Shown here: piece after piece, positions 6,371 through 12,558 of the stretch | How positions within the stretch are numbered: position 1 is the first letter of the stretch | How the letters are laid out: the number at the start of each line of letters is the position of its first letter | Source: Bacteroidetes bacterium UBA1860 | GTDB lineage: Bacteria; Bacteroidota; Rhodothermia; Balneolales; Balneolaceae | Length of the DNA: 12,558 nucleotides | Direction: 5' to 3' | Assembly (NCBI GenBank): GCA_002338335.1 | Contig: DDIC01000079.1 | Coordinates: forward strand, 1-12,558 | Program-made: the position numbers and the translations under genes | The notes under the pieces: model-generated | Told to the model about the DNA's origin: nothing | What the model saw: only the letters and a program-made list of their open reading frames with translations | Databases searched by the model: none

Positions 6371-7543
6371 TCATAATCCTTTTGATTCGGCGTCCAATGA
6401 ACTGTACACAGCTCTTCTGAATTCTTTTTGAATCCCCCAGGAATACTCTCTAGCACGCGTCATAAATAATCCAAACAGGTTTTCTTGTGGGTCAATCCAA
6501 AAATGGGTGTTATGATACCCACTCCAGCCATAGATGCCTTCAGAAGAATTTGTACCATCCATGGCAGAATCGCGCAAGACGAAAAGTGAAAATCCAAAAT
6601 CAAATGGATCATTATCCATGGTCGGATGAGCTGTTGTCATCAAGTCGGTCGTATGAGCTTTTGTCATCAAGTCAATGCTTTCCTGTGATATAATTTGATT
6701 TCCTTCAAATACCCCACCATTTAGTAACATCTCACAAAAATTTTTGTAATCGTCCATCGTTGAAACGAGACCCTCACCCCCGAAATGGGCTTTGTTATTC
6801 ATGTCATAGGTAAGTTCATCGAGATCATTTGTAAACCCTTTGAGAGATCCGTTGTTGATAAAGAGAGGTTGAAATCTTTCTCGGTCACGACGTGTGAGAT
6901 AGAATTTGGTTTCGTCCATTTGCAAAGGGTCAAATAGGGTCTCTTTTAAATATTCATAAAACGTTTGATTGGTCACCTCTTCAACAACTTTCCCAAGAAT
7001 GGCCATATTAATGCCGTATAAATACTGGCTGCCTGGCTCGAATTCGACCGGGCGATTAGCCATATCCGATACAAACTTATCGAGGTTATCATATTTAACC
7101 CAGTTTGAAAAAGGTCTCTCGTAATAACCATAGCCCGATCGATGAGTCATTAAATGGAATAAGGTCAAATCGTTTGCGCACTCATAGGTCCCTTCCTCGC
7201 CCTTGCATTGGAGATTTTCAAACTCTGGAAGATAGGTGGATACCTTTTGATCAAAATCGATTAGACCATCTTCGTATAATGTCATCATCGCTACGATGGT
7301 TATGGGTTTAGACATAGAAAAAATAGGAAATATTGTATTGTGATAAATAGGCTGTCCATTAGGGTCCAGTGAATTCTCTATGTGGTGATATACTACCTCG
7401 CCATCTTTGAAGACCATGGCCACATTGCTTGCCGTGATTTCATTATCTATAAGATTTCTTTGGAACGACTGAATTATCTCATGCTGCGCTAGAGCAGTGC
7501 TTGATGTGAGAAGACAGGTGAAAAGTAACGATGCGAATTTCAT
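6371..7543 (-). CDS. Secreted serine beta-lactamase-like hydrolase (class C/esterase fold)
   Basis: The 390-residue protein starts with a Sec signal peptide (hydrophobic core about 5-18, likely cut after ALAQ at 20), so it is exported. The nucleophile motif SMSK places Ser76 and Lys79 within FPIFSMSKPIT, the usual start of the beta-lactamase/penicillin-binding fold. The second motif is YLYGINM with Tyr174 or Tyr176; the classical YxN Asn is not clearly conserved. The third motif is GWSGYHNTHFWIDP (about 339-352), where other members have WGGxxGT, so the usual KTG/HTG is altered. Such changes fit an esterase or peptidase better than a true antibiotic-degrading enzyme. Visible composition is clearly more AT-rich than the neighbouring metallopeptidase and haem genes, which suggests acquisition from elsewhere. 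It contains a 27-bp tandem duplication near residues 291-308 and is followed at once by a T9SS tail remnant. Confidence 0.9.
   Translation of the reverse strand: MKFASLLFTCLLTSSTALAQHEIIQSFQRNLIDNEITASNVAMVFKDGEVVYHHIENSLDPNGQPIYHNTIFPIFSMSKPITIVAMMTLYEDGLIDFDQKVSTYLPEFENLQCKGEEGTYECANDLTLFHLMTHRSGYGYYERPFSNWVKYDNLDKFVSDMANRPVEFEPGSQYLYGINMAILGKVVEEVTNQTFYEYLKETLFDPLQMDETKFYLTRRDRERFQPLFINNGSLKGFTNDLDELTYDMNNKAHFGGEGLVSTMDDYKNFCEMLLNGGVFEGNQIISQESIDLMTKAHTTDLMTTAHPTMDNDPFDFGFSLFVLRDSAMDGTNSSEGIYGWSGYHNTHFWIDPQENLFGLFMTRAREYSWGIQKEFRRAVYSSLDAESKGL
6626..6679 (-). repeat. In-frame 27-bp tandem duplication inside the hydrolase gene
   Basis: Two adjacent 27-base units (6626-6652 and 6653-6679) share 20 of their first 21 bases, then diverge. 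They encode consecutive nonapeptides DLMTKAHTT and DLMTTAHPT. Being a multiple of three, the duplication keeps the frame. It lies in a likely surface loop well before the third active-site motif. Confidence 0.75.
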
Positions 7544-7617
7544 TGGAATAGAATGATGTGTGATTAGTGAACGATTTTGGTTAACAAGGCAATGTAGCGA
7601 AGGAACTTGGTGTATTA

Positions 7618-7773
7618 TTAGTAATGAGCATTAAACATTATAGTTAAAAAACCTGCACCAATATAATCCATGTAACTACATTATGTTGACCGAATTCATC
7701 ATAAGGCAATCCAAACAAATAATGCAACTGTCACGACATATCCTTGATAGAACACGGCCCAAAACACTCTCAT
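7618..7773 (-). pseudogene. Possible decayed small membrane-protein gene
   Basis: An ATG at 7773, with AGGGTGAG just upstream, opens a 24-codon frame rich in Val/Phe/Trp (MRVFWAVFYQGYVV, then VALFVWIAL) that stops at 7699-7701. Shifting frame at that point gives PYDEFGQHNVVTWIILVQVF. Shifting back at the T-run near 7650 gives LTIMFNAHY and a TAA at 7618-7620. Joined, the pieces read as a two-helix membrane protein of about 50 residues whose frame is broken by two compensating shifts. Frame stitching can mislead, so this is tentative; no family is recognised. Confidence 0.25.
7637..7642 (-). promoter_or_regulatory. Candidate -10 element for the hydrolase gene
   Basis: The minus strand reads TATAAT here, followed by GTTTAATG, about 94 bases before the hydrolase ATG. 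TTGGTG lies upstream at a 13-base spacing, too short for a standard -35 pair, and the fit to the Bacteroidota TAnnTTTG element is only partial. It also falls within the possible decayed membrane gene. Confidence 0.25.
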
Positions 7774-7882
7774 TACTCACCCTGTGCCTAATGCTTGGCA
7801 CGTCCAGTATGGATCAATATAAAAGTAACAGAAATCATAGGGGATAATCTAACTCTCTAAGTAAATGGCTGGGTAGCTACTT

Positions 7883-8986
7883 TTATGACAAGCTTGCTGC
7901 AATCTCACGCCAGCTCTCCAATTCCGGAATCCCTGGCTTACGCTTCCCAAAAAACTGCACAATTTGCTCGCCTTGAGCATCATACACCTCAAGTGCATTC
8001 ACATCCCCGTCTTCACTAGGCTTACGGACTACCCATGCATCGGTAATATGCTCCTCATTAAGGTGAAGATTAAACCCTGGATCCATCACATTGTACCAAG
8101 GCCCACGCTCCATGAGCTTAACGACCTCACCACTATGGATCTGGATGCATCCTTTATTCCCAACAAATACCATTAGCGGCGTACCTGATGACGCTGCCTT
8201 TTCGAGCAAATCGCGGGCCGACCCCACAGACACCTTACGTGTGAATTCACCTTCTGCGAGTCGCAAGGCTTGCGTCCGTGTTACTCCATACTTTTTGGTC
8301 ATCCCAAAGAAGTCGTGAGTGTCTTGCAATGCTCGCCATTCTGCCAAAAACCCATCGACATCAATTTCACTGTCTGGTTTTTCGGTGGTAAGCACAGAGG
8401 GTGCTTGCTCGGGTCGGGCATCAAAAAGCAAGGGGACCTGCTCCTCGGCACGGAACTTCTCCAAAAGCGCCTCAAATGCTTCCATATTGGAGCCCTCTCT
8501 CATGTAAATCTTGTGTACAGCCTCGCCAGCTTTGTTAAAAAACTGCAGGCTATGCATCGTTTTTCCGTTCATTGCGTTTGGAGCGCTCACCGCAAATCCA
8601 TGGGCCCAATGGCTCAAAAAGATGCGTAAATCGATTTTTTCGTCCACAAACAAGGCAATGGGAGCCCCTTGATGGACTTCAAAGTTCTTGTAGGTACCAA
8701 CTTTTTCATGCACACAAGCTTCGTTGCGGGTCAAGGCCATCACTTCGCCCAAGCTCTCAATCTCGGCAAGGATGTCTGTCCAGGCTTCTGCAAGGCGCAC
8801 AACGCGATCCTCATTGCTGCGATGCCCAAGGTCCAAAGCAACGAATTCTGCCTCACTCAAGCCAATCGCCTCGGCCACGCCTCGTGCTCTCGCTTTGGGA
8901 TTGTCCGCTTTGTAGACCTCTCGTTTATCAATGTAGGATTGAATCTGGGTCGCAAGTTTGTCCGGTGTAGCTGTAGGTGTGTCCAT
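7883..8986 (-). CDS. hmuS: HmuS/HemS-type cytoplasmic haem-degrading or haem-carrier protein
   Basis: The 367-residue protein belongs to the HemS/ChuS/HmuS family, which takes imported haem in the cytoplasm and stores, hands on or cleaves it. It has the duplicated two-half layout. The first half carries GEVMALTRNEACVHEKVG (80-97) and SLQFFNKAGEAVHKIY (146-161). The second carries FVGNKGCIQIHSG (274-286), GPWYNVMDPGFNLHL (295-309) and FFGKRKPG (345-352). His224 in DTHDFF lies at the junction where the family's axial haem-ligand His is found; this assignment is from position only. The start is the ATG at 8986 (MDTPTATPDKL), four bases after the hmuV stop. A longer frame back to 9100 would overlap hmuV by more than 100 bases with an unlike N-terminus. 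Last gene of the haem operon; no clear terminator follows. Confidence 0.93.
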   Translation of the reverse strand: MDTPTATPDKLATQIQSYIDKREVYKADNPKARARGVAEAIGLSEAEFVALDLGHRSNEDRVVRLAEAWTDILAEIESLGEVMALTRNEACVHEKVGTYKNFEVHQGAPIALFVDEKIDLRIFLSHWAHGFAVSAPNAMNGKTMHSLQFFNKAGEAVHKIYMREGSNMEAFEALLEKFRAEEQVPLLFDARPEQAPSVLTTEKPDSEIDVDGFLAEWRALQDTHDFFGMTKKYGVTRTQALRLAEGEFTRKVSVGSARDLLEKAASSGTPLMVFVGNKGCIQIHSGEVVKLMERGPWYNVMDPGFNLHLNEEHITDAWVVRKPSEDGDVNALEVYDAQGEQIVQFFGKRKPGIPELESWREIAASLS

Positions 8987-8990
8987 AAGA

Positions 8991-9842
8991 TTACTCGTTG
9001 AGTAGTTGTTGTATCGTTTCATTAAGAGCTTGTTCCTCGCGGGCCAAGCGTAGGTCAATATCTTCCTCAGGCACAGCGACCACCAAGGGGCACGCGGCAT
9101 GAGGGTGTTGCGTCACCATCACCGAAATATCAAAGGCGGCCTCAATATTCTCGGAGGTTAACACATCATCTGGACTCCCCAACGCAGCAATGGTCCCTTG
9201 GCGCATGATGGCGATACGATCGGCATGCTCTGCTGCAAGGTTCAGGTCATGCAATACCGCCATGACGCCGAGTCCAAGTTTTGCACAATCACGTGCAATA
9301 TGTAGCACATGATGTTGGTGCGCAAGATCCAAACTCGCAGTTGGTTCATCTAAGAAAAGATAACGATCTCCATCACCGTTTGGATGCCAAATTTGGGCCA
9401 ACGCCCGGGCTAAATGAACGCGCTGCTGCTCACCACCCGACAAGGTGGGGTATTCACGAGACGCTAGGTGTTCCACACCGGTCACACGCATCGCTTCCAG
9501 GCAAATCTCGGCATCGGCTGACGCACTGGTTTGGTGAGGTGTGCGACCCAGCAGAACCACTTCAAACACGGTGAAGGCAAAACTGAGATTGGAGAACTGC
9601 GGCAACACTGCACGTCGTCGAGCAAGCGCACTGGGTTCGTAGGAACGAATAGAGGCACCATCCAGCATGACATCGCCAGTTTGAGGTGTTTTTTTGCCAC
9701 TCAAAATGTTGGTAATCGTCGTTTTTCCTGCTCCGTTAGCACCCACGATGGCCAATACCTCGCCTGGATGCACCTCTAGTGAGACCCGATCCAATAAGGC
9801 AGTATCACCCACACGGTAGGAAATATTACGCAGTTCAAGCAT
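8991..9842 (-). CDS. hmuV: Haem ABC transporter ATP-binding protein
   Basis: The 283-residue ATPase of the iron-siderophore/haem/B12 type powers haem import at the inner membrane. All ABC motifs are present: Walker A GANGAGKT (34-41), Q-loop Gln82 in LPQFSNL, signature LSGGEQQ (134-140), Walker B YLFLDEP (161-167) and switch His198 in LHDLNLA. The EQQR signature with a HDLNLA switch is typical of HmuV/FecE relatives. The start is the ATG at 9842 (MLELRNISYRV), which overlaps the hmuU stop by 8 nt, a usual sign of translational coupling. An in-frame ATG at 9875 would put a glycine/basic leader before the first strand and is less likely. The C-terminal 30-40 residues (PEEDIDLRLAREEQALNE) extend past the usual end as an acidic helix-like tail. 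Confidence 0.95.
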   Translation of the reverse strand: MLELRNISYRVGDTALLDRVSLEVHPGEVLAIVGANGAGKTTITNILSGKKTPQTGDVMLDGASIRSYEPSALARRRAVLPQFSNLSFAFTVFEVVLLGRTPHQTSASADAEICLEAMRVTGVEHLASREYPTLSGGEQQRVHLARALAQIWHPNGDGDRYLFLDEPTASLDLAHQHHVLHIARDCAKLGLGVMAVLHDLNLAAEHADRIAIMRQGTIAALGSPDDVLTSENIEAAFDISVMVTQHPHAACPLVVAVPEEDIDLRLAREEQALNETIQQLLNE

Positions 9843-11055
9843 CGGTGAGCCCCCCTTTGCCGCCCTGCGCACCACCTAGCGCACCACTACCCCGAGCACT
9901 GCCACCACCCCATGCGCCTCCTTGACTCCTCAACAAAAGCCACAAGAAGAACGGGGCTCCTGCCAACGCCGTCAAGATGCCGATGGGGATCTCAGAGGGA
10001 GCAATCAAGGTGCGGGACAACACATCCGCGGCCACCAATAATGTCGCCCCCAACAACGCTGAGGCTGGCAACAACAATCGATGATCCGGCCCAAACGATA
10101 ATCTTATTAAGTGGGGGACAACAAGGCCTACAAAGCCAATGAGTCCTGTAACTGCTGTTGTGGCCCCAACAGCAAGTGCCGACAACACAATCACGGATTT
10201 TTTGAGCCGCTCGGTGTGAATGCCCAGCGCTTGTGCCTCGGATTCGCCCAAGAGCATCGCGTTCAAGGCACGAGCCATTCGTGGGGTCAAGGCAATCGCC
10301 AATATCGTGAGTGGTGCCACGACCAATACGGTCGTCCATGTGGCTGCTCCTAAGCTCCCAAGAGACCAAAAGGTGAGATCCCGCAATTGATTATCGTTCG
10401 AAAAAAGAATCAATGTGCCCGTGCCTGCGCCACAAAGTGCATTAAGCGCAATACCGGCAAGGAGCATGGTTGTTACACTGGTTTGGGCACCGTGGGTGGC
10501 AATGCGATAGACAATCCAGGTCACAATTAACCCCGCTACAAAAGCCGCAATTGCGATGGAAAACGACCCAAAGGCGGAGGCGAGGAAGCCTGGAAGCAAG
10601 CTACCCAGCACAATCATGAGGGAGGCGCCAAAGGACGCACCGCTCGACACGCCAATGAGCGCTGGATCGGCCAATGGATTGCGAAACAATCCCTGCATTA
10701 AGGCACCAGCGACCGATAAACCTGCTCCTGCCAAGATCCCTAACACAACCCTGGGTAGTCGAATGCCGGTGAGGACCATCTCATATTGTAATGCCCGACT
10801 ATCAGCACTGGGACCCGTTCCAAGACCAATTTTGTTGGCAAGAATCGCAAGCACTTCACCAGGTGGGATCGCAAGAGCCCCTGCTCCAGCTGCTAGCACG
10901 GAGACGACAACCAATAATAGAGTGAGTGCAGCAAGGATCCCTGTCGCGTTGAGTCCTAATGGATAGCGACGCTCTGCAGAGGCCTCATGTGTCGAGGCGG
11001 CAGGTTGTGACCTCCCCAGGCGCAAGGCCGAGAGAGAGGAGGGGGACCCATTCAT
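9835..11055 (-). CDS. hmuU: Haem ABC transporter permease, FecCD family
   Basis: The 406-residue inner-membrane permease pairs with HmuV and receives haem from HmuT. The core from about residue 38 to 375 has the alternating hydrophobic pattern of the roughly ten-helix BtuC/HmuU fold. Family segments include IRLPRVVLGILAGAGL (98-113), ALMQGLFRNPLADPALIGV (118-136), the coupling loop GESEAQALGI (270-279) and GLIGFVGLVVPHLIR (304-318). The protein is longer than the usual 330-350 residues because of two additions. One is a polar N-terminal extension of about 37 residues with no internal Met before the first helix. The other is a C-terminal tail with 13 Gly among residues 379-402. The start at 11055 is six bases after the hmuT stop and has no Shine-Dalgarno sequence; a non-ATG start nearer the first helix cannot be excluded. 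Confidence 0.94.
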   Translation of the reverse strand: MNGSPSSLSALRLGRSQPAASTHEASAERRYPLGLNATGILAALTLLLVVVSVLAAGAGALAIPPGEVLAILANKIGLGTGPSADSRALQYEMVLTGIRLPRVVLGILAGAGLSVAGALMQGLFRNPLADPALIGVSSGASFGASLMIVLGSLLPGFLASAFGSFSIAIAAFVAGLIVTWIVYRIATHGAQTSVTTMLLAGIALNALCGAGTGTLILFSNDNQLRDLTFWSLGSLGAATWTTVLVVAPLTILAIALTPRMARALNAMLLGESEAQALGIHTERLKKSVIVLSALAVGATTAVTGLIGFVGLVVPHLIRLSFGPDHRLLLPASALLGATLLVAADVLSRTLIAPSEIPIGILTALAGAPFFLWLLLRSQGGAWGGGSARGSGALGGAQGGKGGLTDA

Positions 11056-11061
11056 GGTGGA

Positions 11062-12111
11062 TTATTCTGACATCATCCGCTGCATATCGCGGGTTAACGC
11101 TAAGACACCTTCCCCAAGGCGAGGTCCAAACGAAAGCAACATGCCTGTATCGACGGCGCGGACATGTCCATTTTTGGCCGCTGGGGTAAGTTTGAGGCCG
11201 GGCTGATTCATAAAATTCTCCATCCCACCAAGCATCTCTACGCCATGGCTAGGCGCTAAAATGATGTCGGGTTGAGAGGATACTGCCGCCTCCGCGGTCA
11301 AGGGACGATACCCTTCGTACTGTGTAATCACATTTTGCCCACCTGCAAGCTCCACAATAGCATCGGCTCCAGTCCCTTTTCCAGAGACATTCACCATTGC
11401 CGCGCCACGAGTGTAAATAAAGAGTACACTGGGCTTTACATCCATCTCTGCTTGAATGGTGGCGGCTTCTGCAAGTTGGGTCTCCATGGCTGTGATGATG
11501 TCAGTGGCTTTGTCAGCGCTACGAAGGGCTTCGCCCACATCTTGAATACGACGTTTGGCTAGCTCGACGGAGGTGGCTTCATCCACAATCAACACCGGCA
11601 CACCAGCATCACGCACTTGTTGGGCAACCGCAGGCGGGCTCAACGCTGTGGTGGTGATGACGATGGAGGGATCCAAGGACAAAATGGATTCCGCACTTGA
11701 CTGACGCAAAGCCCCTAGGCGTGGCAACATAAAGACTTGACGGGGGTAGGTGCTGGTAATATCGGTCCCAACTACGTTGGGCCCAAAACCGAGTGCATAG
11801 ACGATTTCGGTGACCGATCCACCGATAGTGACGATGCGAGAGACATCATCAATCATCGTTTCGATGCCATCACGTCCGGTAATCGTGATCGATTCGAAAT
11901 CCAGCGCGACAGGCTCCTGAGCAGGTCGTTGCATCCGTTCAGACTGCTGAGCTGGGCGTTCGGGTCGTTCTGTGCGCTCTCCTTGATTTTGCGGTCGCTC
12001 ACCTCTGTCCTGAGCCATAAGTGAGAAGGTGCTGAGTAGACTTAGACCAAACCCAAATAAGAAGAGCGAAACACCCCCTTTGAGGGTTCGTGAGGTGGAG
12101 ATGCGAATCAT
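11062..12111 (-). CDS. hmuT: Periplasmic haem-binding protein, SBP of the haem ABC transporter
   Basis: The 349-residue protein is a cluster A-III (helical-backbone) substrate-binding protein. A Sec signal peptide (basic start, hydrophobic core 12-31, likely cleavage after SLMAQ at 34) sends it to the periplasm. A low-complexity linker rich in Arg, Glu, Gln and Pro follows (about 35-67, with ERP and QRP repeats) before the folded domain. The domain opens with RIVTIGGSVTEIVYALG (92-108) and VVGTDITSTYP (113-123). Tyr122 in the TSTYP segment is the likely haem-coordinating Tyr known from HmuT/ShuT/PhuT, judged by motif position. Next are LGALRQSSAESILSLDPSIVI (132-152) and PDIILAPSHG (281-290). 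The start at 12111 places the signal peptide at the N-terminus; an upstream ATG at 12189 would overlap hmuY and run through the terminator. It is the first gene after the hmuY terminator and is followed by hmuU after six bases. Confidence 0.93.
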   Translation of the reverse strand: MIRISTSRTLKGGVSLFLFGFGLSLLSTFSLMAQDRGERPQNQGERTERPERPAQQSERMQRPAQEPVALDFESITITGRDGIETMIDDVSRIVTIGGSVTEIVYALGFGPNVVGTDITSTYPRQVFMLPRLGALRQSSAESILSLDPSIVITTTALSPPAVAQQVRDAGVPVLIVDEATSVELAKRRIQDVGEALRSADKATDIITAMETQLAEAATIQAEMDVKPSVLFIYTRGAAMVNVSGKGTGADAIVELAGGQNVITQYEGYRPLTAEAAVSSQPDIILAPSHGVEMLGGMENFMNQPGLKLTPAAKNGHVRAVDTGMLLSFGPRLGEGVLALTRDMQRMMSE

Positions 12112-12131
12112 AATGACACTAGTTGGAATTG

Positions 12132-12164
12132 AAAAAAAGAGGCGCGAGGCTTTTTCCTCGCACC
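12132..12164 (-). terminator. Intrinsic terminator/attenuator between hmuY and hmuT
   Basis: On the minus strand, GGTGCGAGG (12164-12156) pairs with CCTCGCGCC (12149-12141): nine base pairs with one G-U, closed by a six-base AAAAAG loop. TCTTTTTTT (12140-12132) follows at once. This is a textbook Rho-independent terminator, starting 14 bases after the hmuY stop and ending 20 bases before the hmuT start. Since hmuTUVS shows no clear promoter of its own in the remaining 20 bases, it probably works by partial read-through, giving more hmuY than transporter transcript. Confidence 0.88.
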
Positions 12165-12178
12165 CCAAATTTACAAAA

Positions 12179-12558
12179 TTAATTGGCACTTAAATCGGTG
12201 CTTCCATTATCCTGGAGGACATACTCAAAGGTATAATAGCGAGCTTCATCACTGAGTGGATCCGGTGTGGATGGGGCGCCTTTGTAATAGCTCAGAATAC
12301 GCAGCTTGGCATAGGCTCCTGTCGCTGTTTTGAGGACAATCGTGCGGCCGGCAATCGGGGTAATGAGGTTGGCACTCGGCTGATAGTCATACCACCCATT
12401 TTCGTCACCTGTGCAGATGGCGTAAGGAGCGCCTGGGAATGTGCCTGCAGGGGTTACAACACCGGGGCACTCACCGTTTTGTCCATCCTGAAGGTACCCT
12501 GCAGTGGGAGCTTCCGTTACCGAACCAAAAGCTGCCTCTAGAATTTGTGCAGCGCCTT
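12179..12558 (-). CDS. hmuY: HmuY-family haem-binding protein, N-terminus cut by window edge
   Basis: The last 125 residues are visible, ending in TAA at 12179-12181. Segments NGWYDYQP (53-60 of the visible part), TPIAGRTIVLKTATGAYAKL (66-85) and ILSYYKGAPSTPDPLSDEAR (87-106), then YYTFEYVLQDNGST, are characteristic of HmuY, an outer-membrane or secreted lipoprotein. HmuY strips haem from host or environmental haemoproteins and passes it to a TonB-dependent receptor. The signal sequence lies beyond the edge. Two Cys residues, in GECPG (30) and AICTG (48), could form a disulphide in an insert-like loop. No His or Met occurs in the visible part, though HmuY proteins studied so far ligate haem with these. 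It is the first visible gene of the haem operon; a receptor gene may lie upstream, outside the window. Confidence 0.9.
   Translation of the reverse strand, partial: GAAQILEAAFGSVTEAPTAGYLQDGQNGECPGVVTPAGTFPGAPYAICTGDENGWYDYQPSANLITPIAGRTIVLKTATGAYAKLRILSYYKGAPSTPDPLSDEARYYTFEYVLQDNGSTDLSAN

Larger units (their letters stand above)
7544..7882. other. 339-base AT-rich intergenic region
   Basis: This space separates the end of hmuS from the start of the hydrolase, both on the minus strand. I see no RNA gene, no strong terminator after hmuS and no full-length gene. It holds a TATAAT on the minus strand at 7642-7637, a possibly decayed small membrane-protein reading at 7618-7773 (minus), and an overlapping 41-codon plus-strand ORF at 7722-7847. 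That ORF has a basic start followed by a hydrophobic core (LSLLTLCLMLG), like a signal peptide. Confidence 0.6.

Noticed and set aside
8572..8970. Several 60-130 residue plus-strand ORFs opposite hmuS
   Set aside because: They lie entirely antisense to a well-supported gene, and their translations lack family features.
8986..9100. Longer hmuS start at 9100
   Set aside because: It would overlap hmuV by over 100 bases and adds a basic, unlike N-terminus; the ATG at 8986, four bases after the hmuV stop, fits the family.
9521..9536. Possible third copy of the ACTGGTTT repeat arm (also near 10477)
   Set aside because: Only half an arm matches, both sites lie inside conserved coding sequence, and no partner arm is present.
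10556..10966. 136-residue plus-strand ORF opposite hmuU
   Set aside because: It is antisense to the permease core; its Pro/Ala-rich translation is the expected shadow of hydrophobic GC-rich coding sequence.
12112..12189. Longer hmuT start at 12189
   Set aside because: It would overlap the hmuY end, run through the terminator and bury the signal peptide inside the protein.

Overview
The window reads as chromosomal DNA of a Bacteroidota or close FCB-group bacterium (Balneolota/Rhodothermota-like is my best guess, not proven). The reasons are an HmuY-type haem-binding protein, a fragment of a type IX secretion (T9SS) C-terminal sorting domain, starts that mostly lack a Shine-Dalgarno sequence, and moderate GC content with one AT-rich patch. 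I see no rRNA, tRNA, CRISPR array, transposase or phage gene.

Left part (1-4187): a membrane protein of unknown function runs off the left edge on the minus strand. Diverging from it is a FAD-dependent DAO-family oxidoreductase (423-1541). Next comes a lipoprotein prolyl oligopeptidase of family S9A (1855-3984) with its whole catalytic triad. The peptidase gene is bracketed by two related palindromic repeats of about 65 bp in opposite orientation (1658-1723 and 4050-4113). A G-poor degenerate tandem repeat fills its leader (1771-1845).

Middle part (4188-7882), all minus strand: an extended short-chain dehydrogenase/epimerase; an unlisted small ORF of 39-45 codons; a YugP-type membrane zinc metallopeptidase; an orphan T9SS tail of about 37 codons with no gene body; and an AT-rich serine beta-lactamase-like hydrolase with a signal peptide. 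The 339-base gap after that (7544-7882) holds only a possible promoter, a possibly decayed small membrane-protein gene and an overlapping short ORF.

Right part (7883-12558), all minus strand and transcribed leftward: a haem-uptake operon in the order hmuY (partial, cut by the right edge), hmuT, hmuU, hmuV, hmuS. By family knowledge, HmuY captures haem outside the cell, HmuT binds it in the periplasm, HmuU and HmuV import it using ATP, and HmuS handles or degrades it in the cytoplasm. Spacing within hmuTUVS is very tight (6-nt gap, 8-nt overlap, 4-nt gap), but a strong intrinsic terminator lies between hmuY and hmuT. This suggests more hmuY mRNA than transporter mRNA from one promoter beyond the window.

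I did not find a clearly new multi-gene system. The most interesting items are the hmuY/hmuT terminator, the lack of His and Met in the visible HmuY, the paired repeats around the peptidase, the orphan T9SS tail and the small ORF beside the metallopeptidase.
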